Positions 27,424-36,447 are shown, counted from the first letter of the stretch. The stretch is 64,000 nt of DNA from Rhizobium sp. (GCA_002796995.1 PEKW01000002.1:1042696-1106695), one strand, 5' to 3'. Made by a program: numbers and translations. The notes: generated by a model from the letters alone, not told the origin.

Positions 27424-28396
27424 CGTTTTCCTCAAGAATTCTCTCAATGATATCCCTGAGTCTGTTTAAGCGGCTAATTAGCTCCTTTCCAATTTCAACA
27501 TGATCGTCACTCTCTAGTGTTGCGTCCAAGTATTCGTAAACGGAATCAATGCTTAGTTTAATTTTGCGCTCATCGTAGCGCATCTCGAATTGCTCCGTCC
27601 AAACGTCATGAATGCTTATTTTTTTGCCAAGGTCGAATATATCGGTGATCGCTTTTTTGGCCTTGTTCTCGCGCACTCCAACATTACTGATTGACGTCGC
27701 AATTTTTGACAGCTTGCGAAAATCTGTAATATTATTAATTGTCCCTTCCCGGAATTTCGCGATCAGAGCATCTCGTGCTGCGTTCAAATTCGTAACGGCA
27801 GACGGAACTCGCTTCTGTACCGTCTTCAGCGCGCGCTCCATCTCAATAAAGAAGTCTTCAGAAAGCCGCTGCAAATGCTTCGGCAGGGAGAGTTCTTCCT
27901 CCAGTTGTTTCCGATAGATTGCAGGCAAGTCAAACAGCAAGCGGCAGCGGCGAATCTGGCCCCGGGTCAAGCCCGTTATTTCGCTAAGTTCCTGTTCATT
28001 CGGGGACTTCCCACCGTTTTCGGCTGCAAAAAGTTCGATGACATTCGGAAGTTTGTTAGCTATGGTCAAGTAGTCCCATTGCTCGCGAAGGGCATGGATA
28101 TTGAACATAAGCAAGAGGTTGTTAAGTTCTGTTGGTTTTGGCTGAACTAATGCCGGGATGCGTTTGAGATTCAATTTTAGAGAGCTTCGCCAACGGCGCT
28201 CGCCATCGATGAGGATATACTCGTCTCCCTCCTCGTAGACGGTAATTGGTACTTGAATACCATAGCGTCGAATAGACGCCATTAGTGTGTCCATTTCTTC
28301 GGGCCGAAAAAACAGTCGAGGGTTCTCCGGATTCCGGCGAATTTTGTCCGGGGATAGGTCTTTTAACTGACCGTGCGGCTGTCTTTCCGTATTCAT
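27413..28396 (-). CDS. ParB-like N-terminal domain protein
   Basis: This 327-residue protein has a ParB/sulfiredoxin-fold N-terminal domain (about 10-100): NPENPRLFFRPEEMDTLMAS, then YGIQVPITV and ILIDGERRWRSSL. A helix-turn-helix-like region follows (about 140-165, EQELSEITGLTRGQIRRCRLLFD), and then a long helical C-terminus. GERRWR is the CTP/phosphate-binding signature of ParB-type proteins. It overlaps the methylase gene by 4 bp upstream and the HEPN-like gene by 11 bp downstream. There is no ParA partner, so chromosome partitioning is unlikely; a DNA-tracking or nuclease role in the operon is inferred. Confidence 0.8.
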   Translation of the reverse strand: MNTERQPHGQLKDLSPDKIRRNPENPRLFFRPEEMDTLMASIRRYGIQVPITVYEEGDEYILIDGERRWRSSLKLNLKRIPALVQPKPTELNNLLLMFNIHALREQWDYLTIANKLPNVIELFAAENGGKSPNEQELSEITGLTRGQIRRCRLLFDLPAIYRKQLEEELSLPKHLQRLSEDFFIEMERALKTVQKRVPSAVTNLNAARDALIAKFREGTINNITDFRKLSKIATSISNVGVRENKAKKAITDIFDLGKKISIHDVWTEQFEMRYDERKIKLSIDSVYEYLDATLESDDHVEIGKELISRLNRLRDIIERILEENDGV

Positions 28397-29598
28397 ACCC
28401 GACCCAAGAAAATTTGCTCAGTGACTGCCGACTTGGCCAAGCCTTTTGAAGCTCCGAAAGTAGAATGATCGTGCGAAATTGCATAGCACCGCTCAACAGA
28501 ACGAAAGTGCTTTTTCATGATTAGGAGTGGGTCGTGACCAGCCTCGTAGATAAGCCCGTTGGTGGGATAGCTTAGAACCAGGTCTGCACCAGTGTTGGAG
28601 ATGGCCGTAACCATTTGTTCGAGCGCGGCTCCTGCCAGAGACTTGACAGAAAATGGCGTCCTGAATCGATCTATTCGATAGATGCCGGCACCATCCACCT
28701 TTGGGTAGTCATATAGCAGGAGCGTCTCCAGAAGATGGTAGAAGCGCGAGTATTGATCGTCCGTGTACGGTGGATCGGCGTAAATGACGGAAGGGCGCTG
28801 GTCAGAACCTGCGAGTGAAGGCAGCAGTTCCAAGCAATCCATGTTGAAACTTCTATTCCCTTTGCGCCAGTCGCTGGTTCCGACGGGCTGCATCTCGTCC
28901 GCTGAATTTAACCATTCTCCCCACATCCCGCGCCGACGTTGGCGAAGAAATGTCCGAAAGGAGCCGGCTTTTGGCTTCAAAAACTGCGCAAAATGTCCAG
29001 TGGAGTTAGCCGTTCGAAGCATTGCCCTGCCCAACGAAATACGAAGCCATCTTCTATGGTCAGGACTTGTTTCGCCTGTTCTACAGGTTGCTTCGATCGC
29101 GGCTACGACGGAGTCAATTTCGATCGCTTGGCCCAGTCCAAAATACGTGTCGGGATACAGCCTGGTAAAAAGGGCATATAGGTCATCAGATGCGAAGCTA
29201 ACTCTCTCTACCGCAAGCTTATTCTTGAACGTAGAATAGCGCGCTTCGAATTGCTCGAAAGTCTCTGATTCGAGCAGATCGGCTTCCGCGGCGAGAGACG
29301 TTGCGAACGCACCCGAAATTCGCGTTCTATGTGAATGATATTTTTCGTAGTGCAGGTCGGAAATTTGGATACGGCTCAGCGGCAAATCACATTCAGTAAA
29401 AACGGCCTTGGCTACCTCGTAAGCGAACGCTTGGACGTCATTCGTCCACACTTGACGATAAGGAGCCAGAGCTTCACCTACCGAACACATGCCGGCGAAA
29501 ACATCGAGGGCCACTCCCTTCGCCGCGGCACTAATCACGTCGACAACCGCTGGCGCGATTTCACGTTTAGTTCCCATGTAGCTGATGTTTACACCCAT
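28393..29598 (-). CDS. D12-class DNA adenine-N6 methyltransferase
   Basis: This 401-residue protein belongs to the Dam-like D12 class. The N-terminal motif X is ISYMGTKREIAP, motif I is LDVFAGMCSVGEAL (residues 31-44) and motif IV is DPPY at 275-278, followed by TDDQYSRFYHLLETL. All catalytic elements for adenine methylation using AdoMet are present. The target sequence is unknown. It is the first gene of a three-gene overlapping operon, and the AT-rich composition points to transfer. Start ATG 29598 has a close GGAG; an in-frame ATG lies 7 codons in. Confidence 0.88.
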   Translation of the reverse strand: MGVNISYMGTKREIAPAVVDVISAAAKGVALDVFAGMCSVGEALAPYRQVWTNDVQAFAYEVAKAVFTECDLPLSRIQISDLHYEKYHSHRTRISGAFATSLAAEADLLESETFEQFEARYSTFKNKLAVERVSFASDDLYALFTRLYPDTYFGLGQAIEIDSVVAAIEATCRTGETSPDHRRWLRISLGRAMLRTANSTGHFAQFLKPKAGSFRTFLRQRRRGMWGEWLNSADEMQPVGTSDWRKGNRSFNMDCLELLPSLAGSDQRPSVIYADPPYTDDQYSRFYHLLETLLLYDYPKVDGAGIYRIDRFRTPFSVKSLAGAALEQMVTAISNTGADLVLSYPTNGLIYEAGHDPLLIMKKHFRSVERCYAISHDHSTFGASKGLAKSAVTEQIFLGRV

Positions 29599-29724
29599 GC
29601 TCCGATGCCATCCCCATGCTCAGTCGGAGTTCCTCAACCCTAGCACGTACGATAAACGTCAAAAGCGTAAACGCAAGACCTTAGTTTCTGACTTTCGTTT
29701 GACGGCGGGCCTCCAACGACGAAT

Positions 29725-29739
29725 TTTACCTAGGGTAAA
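29725..29739 (-). promoter_or_regulatory. Inverted repeat upstream of the methylase operon
   Basis: TTTACC-tag-GGTAAA is a perfect 6-3-6 inverted repeat 127 bp upstream of the methylase start, inside an AT-rich stretch. It could be an operator for the operon. Apart from this site, 29599-29930 shows no gene I can support. Confidence 0.4.
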
Positions 29740-29930
29740 TATATGAATTACAACCGATAACTTTCGATGAATATTTGAGGAGACCGAGAAAATCGTTCTG
29801 GTGGGGCTTTCTGGTGCTGGATCATTCTGCAACGCCGCCTTGTATTCCGACCGGAGAGTTAGCGAGATCCATCAAATTCTTCCTCTCGACAGGTACTCGA
29901 TCAGTTCCACCCTCCACTCCCGCCATGCCC

Positions 29931-30142
29931 CACCCCATCATGCCCGATCCCCATCGCCCGTTCTCGTCGGCCGCACCCTCGACGGCGGCGCCTGTCGGAA
30001 ACATTGGTGGTGGCGGATCCGGTTGCGCTCAAAAGCGCCGCCGGGCCGATGGCCGCGCCGCGCTGGCTGCTGGTCTTCGGGCTCTTGGCCGGCGTCTATT
30101 TCTTCCACGGCTTTGTCGTGCCGGGGCTTGCGGCGCTGGCCC
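29931..30142 (+). pseudogene. Truncated copy of the PerM/AI-2E transporter gene 5' region
   Basis: This stretch matches the start region of the intact transporter locus at about 34843-35175. Shared landmarks include CATGCCC..ATCCCCATCG, GAAACATTGGTGGTGGC, GGTTGCGCTCAAAA, and then codons for PMAAPRWLLVF.LLAGVYFFHGF. An internal stretch of about 100 bp is missing between the two blocks, and the copy ends abruptly after the first transmembrane helix. The two copies are direct repeats bracketing the bufferin locus. Confidence 0.85.
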
Positions 30143-30177
30143 TCAACCAATCCTCGTCTTGACGCGACCGGCGACAG

Positions 30178-30813
30178 TCACCACCGCAGCAGTCTTCGTC
30201 CGGCGACATAGCCGACGGCCGTGACCAGCGTGATCGCCAGCGTGTACCAGGTGGCGACGAAGAGCGGGCTGTCGTCCGGGCAGTGCCAGGCATAGAGCGC
30301 CGCGCCGATGGCGCTGGCCGCAAGACCCGCAGCCGCACCGGCGCGTCCGGGATCTTCGGGCGCACCTTCGCGAAGGGCGGCGAGGAAGGCCGCAAGCGGC
30401 GCAAGCGACAGCACCGGAATGAAGAACAGGCAGAAGGCGGCGTGCTGGCCGCTGAGGTTCGCGCCCCAGGCGGCCTGCGGCACCGTCAGGAGTTCGGCGG
30501 TGACGGCAACAGCGACGGTCGCGAGCACACCGGCCAAGGCGGCGATCCAGGAGCCGATGACGGCACCTGGCCTGCCGATCCGCATGAGCAGCCCGAAGCC
30601 GATAATGGCAAGCGCCAGCGTCACGCCGATCTTGAAGGCCACGCGCAGGGTTTCGACCGCGCTGACGAGGTTGTGCCGCAACCCGACGGAGGCGAGGAAG
30701 AGCGTGCCGGAGAAGAGGATGCCGACGCACAGCGCCAGCACCAGCATGCGGCCAAGACGCAGCCTGACGGGCGCATCCTCGGAAAGCAGTCTGATCAGCT
30801 CGTCGGTCTTCAC
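30178..30813 (-). CDS. nrsF: NrsF-family anti-sigma factor (DUF1109)
   Basis: This 211-residue protein has six transmembrane helices and a short cytosolic N-terminus (MKTDELIRLLSEDAPVRLRLGR) typical of DUF1109/NrsF. In Caulobacter, NrsF holds the ECF sigma factor SigF inactive at the membrane until heavy-metal stress acts. It overlaps the sigma gene by 4 bp and faces away from the bufferin genes that the sigma probably controls. Confidence 0.88.
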   Translation of the reverse strand: MKTDELIRLLSEDAPVRLRLGRMLVLALCVGILFSGTLFLASVGLRHNLVSAVETLRVAFKIGVTLALAIIGFGLLMRIGRPGAVIGSWIAALAGVLATVAVAVTAELLTVPQAAWGANLSGQHAAFCLFFIPVLSLAPLAAFLAALREGAPEDPGRAGAAAGLAASAIGAALYAWHCPDDSPLFVATWYTLAITLVTAVGYVAGRRLLRW

Positions 30814-31364
30814 GTCTCACTCCGATAGAGGGTGGCGAGCGATTTCAGCGCCCGGTGCAGCGCCACCCGGACCGCACCTTCGCTCATCTTCAGCCTGACC
30901 GCGGTTTCGCGCACGCCGGCACCTTCAATCGAGATCGACCGCACGATGTCGCGCTGGGGATCCTTGAGGCGCTGAAGGAGGGTCAAGGCATCCTGCCGGT
31001 CGAAATTGTCGGTATCCGACGGCGCCTCGAGCGTCTCGACCACGTCCTCGATCGGCACGTCGATGCGGCGTCCGCGCCGCCTCAGGCTGTCGATCAGCTT
31101 GTTGCGGACGATCGTCGAGAGCCAGGGACCGATCGGTCGGGCCGGATCCCAGCTGCCGCGCTTGAGATGAACGGCCAGCAGCACCTCCTGCACGATGTCC
31201 TCGGCCTCTCCGGCCGGCGCGCCGAACTGCTCGCACCGGCGCCGTGCCATCATCCTGAGGCGCGGCGTCACCGCCAGCAGGAAACGGTTATAGGCTTGCG
31301 CATCGCCGTCGATGGCGCTGCGCATCCAGTCCGCCCATTGCTGCTCCCGCACCGATTGCTTCAC
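30810..31364 (-). CDS. sigF: ECF sigma factor of the SigF/NrsF type
   Basis: About 184 residues from GTG 31364 (VKQSVREQQWADWMRSA). That start comes immediately after the ECF-type -10 element of its own promoter, which rules out the longer open frame to 31505. Region 2 (GEAEDIVQEVLLAVHLKR) and region 4 (GVRETAVRLKMSEGAVRVALHRALK) are clear. It is co-transcribed with nrsF. The same promoter pattern precedes the bufferin genes, so this sigma likely switches on both units. Confidence 0.88.
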   Translation of the reverse strand: MKQSVREQQWADWMRSAIDGDAQAYNRFLLAVTPRLRMMARRRCEQFGAPAGEAEDIVQEVLLAVHLKRGSWDPARPIGPWLSTIVRNKLIDSLRRRGRRIDVPIEDVVETLEAPSDTDNFDRQDALTLLQRLKDPQRDIVRSISIEGAGVRETAVRLKMSEGAVRVALHRALKSLATLYRSET

Positions 31365-31373
31365 ATTGACCTC

Positions 31374-31399
31374 TACGGACGCCCACACGTTTTTGTTAC
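31374..31399 (-). promoter_or_regulatory. ECF-type promoter of the sigF-nrsF operon
   Basis: On the minus strand GTAACA (31399-31394), a 16-nt spacer and CGTA (31377-31374) form an ECF promoter. The GTAAC core, spacer length and CGTA all match the promoter facing the bufferin genes. The transcription start would fall at or within a few bases of GTG 31364, giving a very short leader. Confidence 0.7.
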
Positions 31400-31512
31400 C
31401 AGATATTTTGTTCTTCGCCGAAATGGCTGTCAACCATATGAATTGAAAGAACAATTTCAGAGCGGAAGACGGGGTCGCTTCCGTCGTCCGCCACATCTCC
31501 GGCAAATCGGCC

Positions 31513-31539
31513 TGTAACGTCCGAACGGTCGGCCGCGTA
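31513..31539 (+). promoter_or_regulatory. ECF-type promoter of the bufferin operon
   Basis: TGTAACG (31513-31519), 16 nt and CGTA (31536-31539) lie 50 bp upstream of the first bufferin gene. The pattern is the same as in the sigma operon promoter, which supports direct control by the ECF sigma. Confidence 0.7.
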
Positions 31540-31588
31540 GCTCCCGGTACCAGACCAATCCCGGTCTGGGATCTGAGGAGAACCCATC

Positions 31589-31858
31589 ATGAAGAACAGT
31601 CTCGCCACCCTCGCGCTTGCCAGCTCGCTTGCCTCGGCCCTTGCCGCCATCGCTGCCCCGGCCTTTGCCGAGGATGCCAAGGAAAAATGCTACGGCATCG
31701 CGATGAAGGGCCAGAACGACTGCGCCGCCGGCAAGCATGACTGCGCCGGTCATTCGACCATGGACTACGACAAGCAGTCCTTCAAGCTGGTGCCCGCCGG
31801 AACCTGCGCCACCATGATGACGCCCGATGGCGGCCACGGATCGCTGACGCCGGCCTGA
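31589..31858 (+). CDS. bufA1: Bufferin precursor peptide, DUF2282 family (first copy)
   Basis: This 89-residue precursor has a Sec-type signal peptide ending at AFAEDA and four core cysteines (Cys34, 45, 52, 73) in the family spacing [13 protein letters not shown]...C...GTC. In related systems DUF692 enzymes oxidise such cysteines to thiooxazoles, and the peptides bind copper in the periplasm. SD AGGAG precedes the ATG. The second copy follows after 47 bp. Confidence 0.88.
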   Translation: MKNSLATLALASSLASALAAIAAPAFAEDAKEKCYGIAMKGQNDCAAGKHDCAGHSTMDYDKQSFKLVPAGTCATMMTPDGGHGSLTPA

Positions 31859-31905
31859 TCCCCAGGCGATCCCGTCCTCCCCATCCGTCCAGAAGGAAAA
31901 CAACC

Positions 31906-32187
31906 ATGAACAAGACCTGTAACGTGCTGGCCGCCTCGCTTGCCGCCGCCCTGAGCCTCGCTGCAAGCCATCCGGCCGCCGCCCAGGATGCTTCGAAGGA
32001 GAAATGCTACGGGGTCGCCCTCAAGGGCCAGAACGATTGCGCCGCCGGCCCCGGCACGACCTGTGCCGGAACCTCCAAGATCGACTACCAGAAGAATGCC
32101 TGGAAGCTCGTCCCGGCCGGCACCTGCGAGACGATGATGACGCCGCAGGGGCACGGCTCGCTGATGCAGGGCCCGGCGCCCGTCTGA
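31906..32187 (+). CDS. bufA2: Bufferin precursor peptide, DUF2282 family (second copy)
   Basis: This 93-residue paralogue of the preceding gene has a signal peptide (to HPAAAQDA) and core cysteines at 34, 45, 53 and 74. It shares the [16 protein letters not shown] and [17 protein letters not shown] segments. The loop between Cys45 and Cys53 differs (GPGTT), so the two peptides may differ in metal affinity. AAGGAAAAC precedes the ATG. Confidence 0.88.
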   Translation: MNKTCNVLAASLAAALSLAASHPAAAQDASKEKCYGVALKGQNDCAAGPGTTCAGTSKIDYQKNAWKLVPAGTCETMMTPQGHGSLMQGPAPV

Positions 32188-32261
32188 GGTCGGCCGAACT
32201 CAAGGGGGCGGCGCGGCATGATCCGCGCCCCCTCGATTTCCATTCCATCCGGAGAGATGAC

Positions 32262-33116
32262 ATGCAGGCCTCAACGCTTCCGCGCCGGACCGGCGTCGGC
32301 TTCAAGCCCGAGCATTTTGCCGAGATCGATGCCGGCCCCCAGCCGCTCGGCTTCTTCGAGATCCATGCCGAAAACTACATGGGGGCGGGTGGTCCGCCGC
32401 ATGCGCGCCTGTCCCGGCTGCGCGAGGACTATGCGCTCTCGGTCCATGGTGTCGGCCTGTCGATCGGGGCCATGCAGCCGCTCGACCGCGAACACCTGCA
32501 GCGCCTGAAAGTCCTCTGCGACCGCTATCAGCCGGAGAGCTTTTCCGAACATCTCGCCTGGTCGAGCCACGGCGAAGTCTTCCTCAACGACCTGCTGCCG
32601 CTTCCCTATACCCAGGCGACGCTCGATTGCGTGGTCGCCCATATCGACGAGGTGCAGACGCTCCTGAAGCGGCAGATGCTGCTGGAAAACCCGGCCACCT
32701 ATCTGACCTTCCGGGAGAGCACCTTCGAGGAGACCGACTTCCTCGCCGAGGTGGTGCGGCGCACCGGCTGCGGGCTGCTGCTCGACGTCAACAACGTCTT
32801 CGTCGCCTCGACCAATCACGGCATCGATCCGCGCGCCTATCTCGCGCGCTTTCCCCTTGCCCATGTCGGCGAGACCCACCTCGGCGGCCATTCGGAGGCG
32901 ACCGACGATGCCGGCGCGGCCCTGCTGATCGACAGCCATGACACGGCGGTGAAGGATCCCGTCTGGGCGCTCTACGAGGAGGTGATCGAACGGACCGGTC
33001 CGGTCGCAACCCTGATCGAGTGGGACAATGACGTGCCCGACTGGCCGGTCCTGCTCGACGAGGCGCGCGCCGCCGAAGACATCCTCGAAGGCGTCGCCCG
33101 ACGCCGTGCCGCGTGA
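32262..33116 (+). CDS. bufB: DUF692 multinuclear iron oxidase (bufferin-modifying enzyme)
   Basis: This 284-residue TIM-barrel protein of the DUF692/MNIO family has iron-binding His/Asp/Glu motifs spread along the chain: [51 protein letters not shown] and LIEWDND. It oxidises cysteines in the bufferin precursors. Start ATG 32262 follows GGAGAGATGAC. It overlaps the downstream DUF2063 gene by 4 bp if that gene starts at GTG. Confidence 0.92.
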   Translation: MQASTLPRRTGVGFKPEHFAEIDAGPQPLGFFEIHAENYMGAGGPPHARLSRLREDYALSVHGVGLSIGAMQPLDREHLQRLKVLCDRYQPESFSEHLAWSSHGEVFLNDLLPLPYTQATLDCVVAHIDEVQTLLKRQMLLENPATYLTFRESTFEETDFLAEVVRRTGCGLLLDVNNVFVASTNHGIDPRAYLARFPLAHVGETHLGGHSEATDDAGAALLIDSHDTAVKDPVWALYEEVIERTGPVATLIEWDNDVPDWPVLLDEARAAEDILEGVARRRAA

Positions 33117-33907
33117 GGCCACCCATGTCCATTTCAGCACCCGCCGCGTTCCAGCCGGATTTTGCCGCCGCGCTCACCGATTCTTCGCTGCCGGTGCCGG
33201 CGGGGCTCACATCCTGGACGATGGACCGCCCGCCGCGCCGTTTCGCCGTCTACCGCAACAATGTCCGCTCCGGTCTCGTGGCGGCGCTGGCTTCGCGGTT
33301 TCCGGTGACGGAACGGATCGTCGGCGCGGACTTCTTCTCCGCCATGGCCGCGGCGTTCGCGGCACGCCACCCGCCGCGCTCGCCGCTTCTCCTGACCTAT
33401 GGCGACGACCTTGCCGATTTCGTCGCGACCTTCGAACCGGCACGGGATCTGGTCTACCTGCCCGACGTCATCAGGCTCGAGGTCGCCCGGGGCAGGGCCT
33501 ATCACGCCGCGGACGCGGCCCCGCTTGCGGCAAGCGACCTGAACGGGCTCGATCCGGAAAAGACCGGCGGCCTGCGCTTCGTTGCCCATCCGTCCCTGTC
33601 GATCCTGCGTTCCGACCATCCGGTGGTGACGATCTGGGCGATGAATGCCGGTGAGATGCCGCTGCAACCGCTGACCGACTGGAGCGGCGAGGACGCCCTC
33701 GTGGTGCGCCCGGCCATGATCGTCGAGGTGCACCGGCTCCCGCCCGGGGCAGCCGTCTTCCTGTCCGGCCTTTCGGCGGGCCTCCCGCTTGCCGAGGCCG
33801 CCGGGCGCGCGCTCGGCGACGCTCCCCAATTCGACCTCGTCACCAATCTTGTCGGCCTGCTTACCAGCGGGGCCTTCTCGAAAATCCACACACCGGAGGA
33901 AGCATGA
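33113..33907 (+). CDS. bufC: DUF2063 partner protein of the DUF692 enzyme
   Basis: About 260-264 residues. The N-terminal domain is the DUF2063 putative DNA-binding/RiPP-recognition fold ([30 protein letters not shown]), which delivers the precursor to the oxidase. Start GTG 33113 overlaps the bufB stop; ATG 33125 is an alternative. The C-terminal part ([17 protein letters not shown]) is conserved in the family. Confidence 0.9.
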   Translation: MRPPMSISAPAAFQPDFAAALTDSSLPVPAGLTSWTMDRPPRRFAVYRNNVRSGLVAALASRFPVTERIVGADFFSAMAAAFAARHPPRSPLLLTYGDDLADFVATFEPARDLVYLPDVIRLEVARGRAYHAADAAPLAASDLNGLDPEKTGGLRFVAHPSLSILRSDHPVVTIWAMNAGEMPLQPLTDWSGEDALVVRPAMIVEVHRLPPGAAVFLSGLSAGLPLAEAAGRALGDAPQFDLVTNLVGLLTSGAFSKIHTPEEA

Positions 33908-34410
33908 TGTCGCATCAAGCCAAACTCGCCGCCGATGGCCGGCCGTCGGCAATCGGCCTCATCGCCACCGCTCGAAATCTCGCCGAGCGCATCCCGCATG
34001 ACCTGATCGCGCTCGTCGCGCGGCTCGGCATCGCCGGCGTCTTCTGGCAGTCGGGCCAGACCAAGATCGAGGGTTGGCATGTGTCGGACAGCGCCATCTA
34101 TCTCTTCGAGAACGAATACCGCCTGCCGCTGGTCGATCCGTGGCTTGCTGCCCATATGGCCGCCTTTGCCGAACATCTGTTCCCGGTCCTCCTGGTCCTC
34201 GGGCTGTTCAGCCGCCTTGCAGCGCTCGCCCTGCTCGGCATGACGCTGGTCATCCAGATATTCGTCTATCCCGGTGCCTGGCCGACGCACGGTACCTGGG
34301 CCGCCTGTCTGCTGCTCCTCGTTGCCCGCGGGCCGGGGCGGCTGTCGATCGATCACTGGCTCGCGGCGGCCCTCGGTCACTCTCATTTGGACCTTGAACG
34401 TACAGATTGA
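33904..34410 (+). CDS. DoxX-family membrane protein
   Basis: This 168-residue protein has four helices of the DoxX type (LIALVARLGIAGVFWQSGQTKIEGW, FAEHLFPVLLVLGLFSRLAALAL). It overlaps bufC by 4 bp and ends the bufferin operon. DoxX proteins are common partners in these loci, perhaps for redox coupling in the membrane; the exact role is not settled. Confidence 0.88.
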   Translation: MMSHQAKLAADGRPSAIGLIATARNLAERIPHDLIALVARLGIAGVFWQSGQTKIEGWHVSDSAIYLFENEYRLPLVDPWLAAHMAAFAEHLFPVLLVLGLFSRLAALALLGMTLVIQIFVYPGAWPTHGTWAACLLLLVARGPGRLSIDHWLAAALGHSHLDLERTD

Positions 34411-34502
34411 GGCACACTGCGTCCGCAGTCTGCCACATCAATTCCGAACGATCACGCCAGCACCCGCCGCAACGGCGATAGACAGTGCCAGCCTTGCCCT
34501 CC

Positions 34503-34730
34503 TCAGGCGAGACGGACGAGCCTCAGGCTGTTGCACAGTTCATATCGATCGCCGCTCTGAAGTTCTTCACTAAGCTCATTGCCGGCCCAGGCGGGCGTCA
34601 TCAGGTGCAGGTGGTCGGGCCGGTCACGAAGTCTCGTGAGCTTCGAAATCAGGAACTCCAGCCCTTCTTTATCGAAGCAAATGGCAATCTCGCCTTGATC
34701 CGATTTTTGTTTCTCGACTGTCAGCAGCAT
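34503..34730 (-). CDS. Imm32-like orphan immunity protein
   Basis: This 75-residue protein starts at ATG 34730, eight bases after GGAGGAT. The sequence LEFLISKLTRLRDRPDHLHLMTPAWAGNELSE matches the pattern of Imm32-type immunity proteins of polymorphic toxin systems. No toxin gene is nearby. It lies between the DoxX gene and the PerM transporter. The family call rests on one conserved segment. Confidence 0.55.
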   Translation of the reverse strand: MLLTVEKQKSDQGEIAICFDKEGLEFLISKLTRLRDRPDHLHLMTPAWAGNELSEELQSGDRYELCNSLRLVRLA

Positions 34731-34989
34731 GGGGCATCCTCCGGCCGGGGCATCGTATGGCAAACTTTGGGCATGCCAACTCAAAAAATGCGGCCCGCGT
34801 CGCCGGAACTGGCGACCGCCTTGGTTGCCCCCGTCTTCCCCCCGTCATGCCCCATCCCCATATAGATCCCCATCGTCCATTTTCGCCGGCCGCGCCCTTG
34901 ACGGCGGGGCCTCGTGGAAACATTGGTGGTGGCAGATTCGGTTGCGCTCAAAAACGCTGCCGGGCCGGTGCAGCAAGGGGAGTGTCGGG

Positions 34990-36243
34990 GTGCAGTCTTT
35001 GAAGGGCAAGGCAAGTGACGGCGTGAGCGCGGCGGAGCCGTCAGGTCCGCCGGAGGACGAGCGCACCTTTCTCGTCGGGCCGATGGCCGCGGCGCGCTGG
35101 CTGCTGGTCTTCGTGCTGATCGCCGGCGTCTATTTCTTCCACGGCTTTCTCGTGCCGGGGCTGGCGGCCCTGGTCATCGGCTTTGCCTCCTGGCCGATCT
35201 ACCGGCGGCTCCTCGCCGCCGTCAACGGCAACCGCACGCTCGCCGCCACCTTCGCCATCCTGCTCGTCATCTCCTTCATCGTCGTGCCGATCTCGCTGGC
35301 CGCGGCTTACGCGGTGCAGGAGGTGAAGATCTGGGCGGTCTGGGCGATCGCCGCCAATGCCGCCGGCGCACCGGTACCCTCTTGGCTCGCCGGCATCCCG
35401 ATCATCGGCCAGTCGCTCGCCGAACAGTGGACGCGCTACTTGAGCCATCCCGGCGGGCTCGGCGAAGTGGTCCAGCTCACCAGCGGCTCGAATATCGGCA
35501 GCATCTATCGCGGCCTGCTGGTCGTCGGCGCCTCGGCTTTCCAGTGGTTCCTGACCCTTCTGTTCATGCTGATCTCGCTGTTCTTCGTCTATCGCGACGG
35601 CGAGCAGCTGGTTGCCCAGCTCGACCGGCTGGGCGAGCGCATCCTGCCGAAACGCTGGGAGCGGGTGTCGCGCATCGTGCCGCTCACCATTTCGTCGACC
35701 GTCACCGGCATGACCATCATCGCCATCGGCGAGGGCATCGTGCTCGGCACGGCCTACTGGCTGGCCGGCGTGCCCTCGGCCGTCACGCTCGGCCTCATTT
35801 CCGGCGTCATGGCGCTCATCCCCGGCGGCGCGCCGCTCGCCTTTTCGTTGGTCTCCTTCTACCTCATGGCCAGCGGCTCGCTGGTCGCCGGCATCGCGCT
35901 CTTCGCCTGGGGCACGATCGAGCTTTTCATCGTCGACAAGACGCTGCGGCCGCGCCTCGTTGGCGGACCGATCAAGCTGCCCTTCCTGCCGACCTTCTTC
36001 GGTCTGATCGGCGGGGTGAAGACCATGGGCTTCCTCGGCCTGTTCGTCGGCCCGGTGCTGATGGCGCTGCTCGTCGCCATCTGGCGCGAATGGATGCGCG
36101 AGGTGAGCGTCGAGGAGGCCGGCCCCGAGGGGCTGGCGCCCGGGACCATCGAGGTAACCGTCGCCGCCGAACCCGTCGAGCCGGCCGGCATCGCCGCGCC
36201 GGCCCCCGCCGCACGCCTGGCCGGCAAGCGCGAAAGCGCCTGA
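34990..36243 (+). CDS. PerM/AI-2E-family membrane transporter
   Basis: This 417-residue protein starts at GTG 34990, behind AGGGGAG. It has about eight transmembrane helices in the AI-2E/PerM (TqsA-like) arrangement, including the conserved LIPGGAPLAFSLVS and GLFVGPVLMALLVAIWREW. The family exports autoinducer-2 or exchanges small solutes. A broken copy of its 5' end lies at 29931-30142. An antisense open frame on the other strand is a composition artefact. Confidence 0.88.
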   Translation: MQSLKGKASDGVSAAEPSGPPEDERTFLVGPMAAARWLLVFVLIAGVYFFHGFLVPGLAALVIGFASWPIYRRLLAAVNGNRTLAATFAILLVISFIVVPISLAAAYAVQEVKIWAVWAIAANAAGAPVPSWLAGIPIIGQSLAEQWTRYLSHPGGLGEVVQLTSGSNIGSIYRGLLVVGASAFQWFLTLLFMLISLFFVYRDGEQLVAQLDRLGERILPKRWERVSRIVPLTISSTVTGMTIIAIGEGIVLGTAYWLAGVPSAVTLGLISGVMALIPGGAPLAFSLVSFYLMASGSLVAGIALFAWGTIELFIVDKTLRPRLVGGPIKLPFLPTFFGLIGGVKTMGFLGLFVGPVLMALLVAIWREWMREVSVEEAGPEGLAPGTIEVTVAAEPVEPAGIAAPAPAARLAGKRESA

Positions 36244-36447
36244 GCGGGCAGGGGTGCTTGGGCCGGTCGCGGTTCGCCCCCCGACCGCGCGCATCGCTAC
36301 GCTTAGGTCCGGCGCCTCGCAACGCTTAAGGCCTGGCGGCTCGCAACACTTTGACTCAGGACACGGCGCCCCGCATCGGGCTGCTCATAGGGACAGGACG
36401 CGTACGGCCCATTCCCATGCCTGCCCGGTTCGGCTAAGACACGCCCC

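Noticed and set aside
31364..31505. Longer sigma factor starting at 31505
   Set aside because: The extra codons would cover the sigma operon's own ECF promoter at 31374-31399, and the residues do not resemble sigma region 2.
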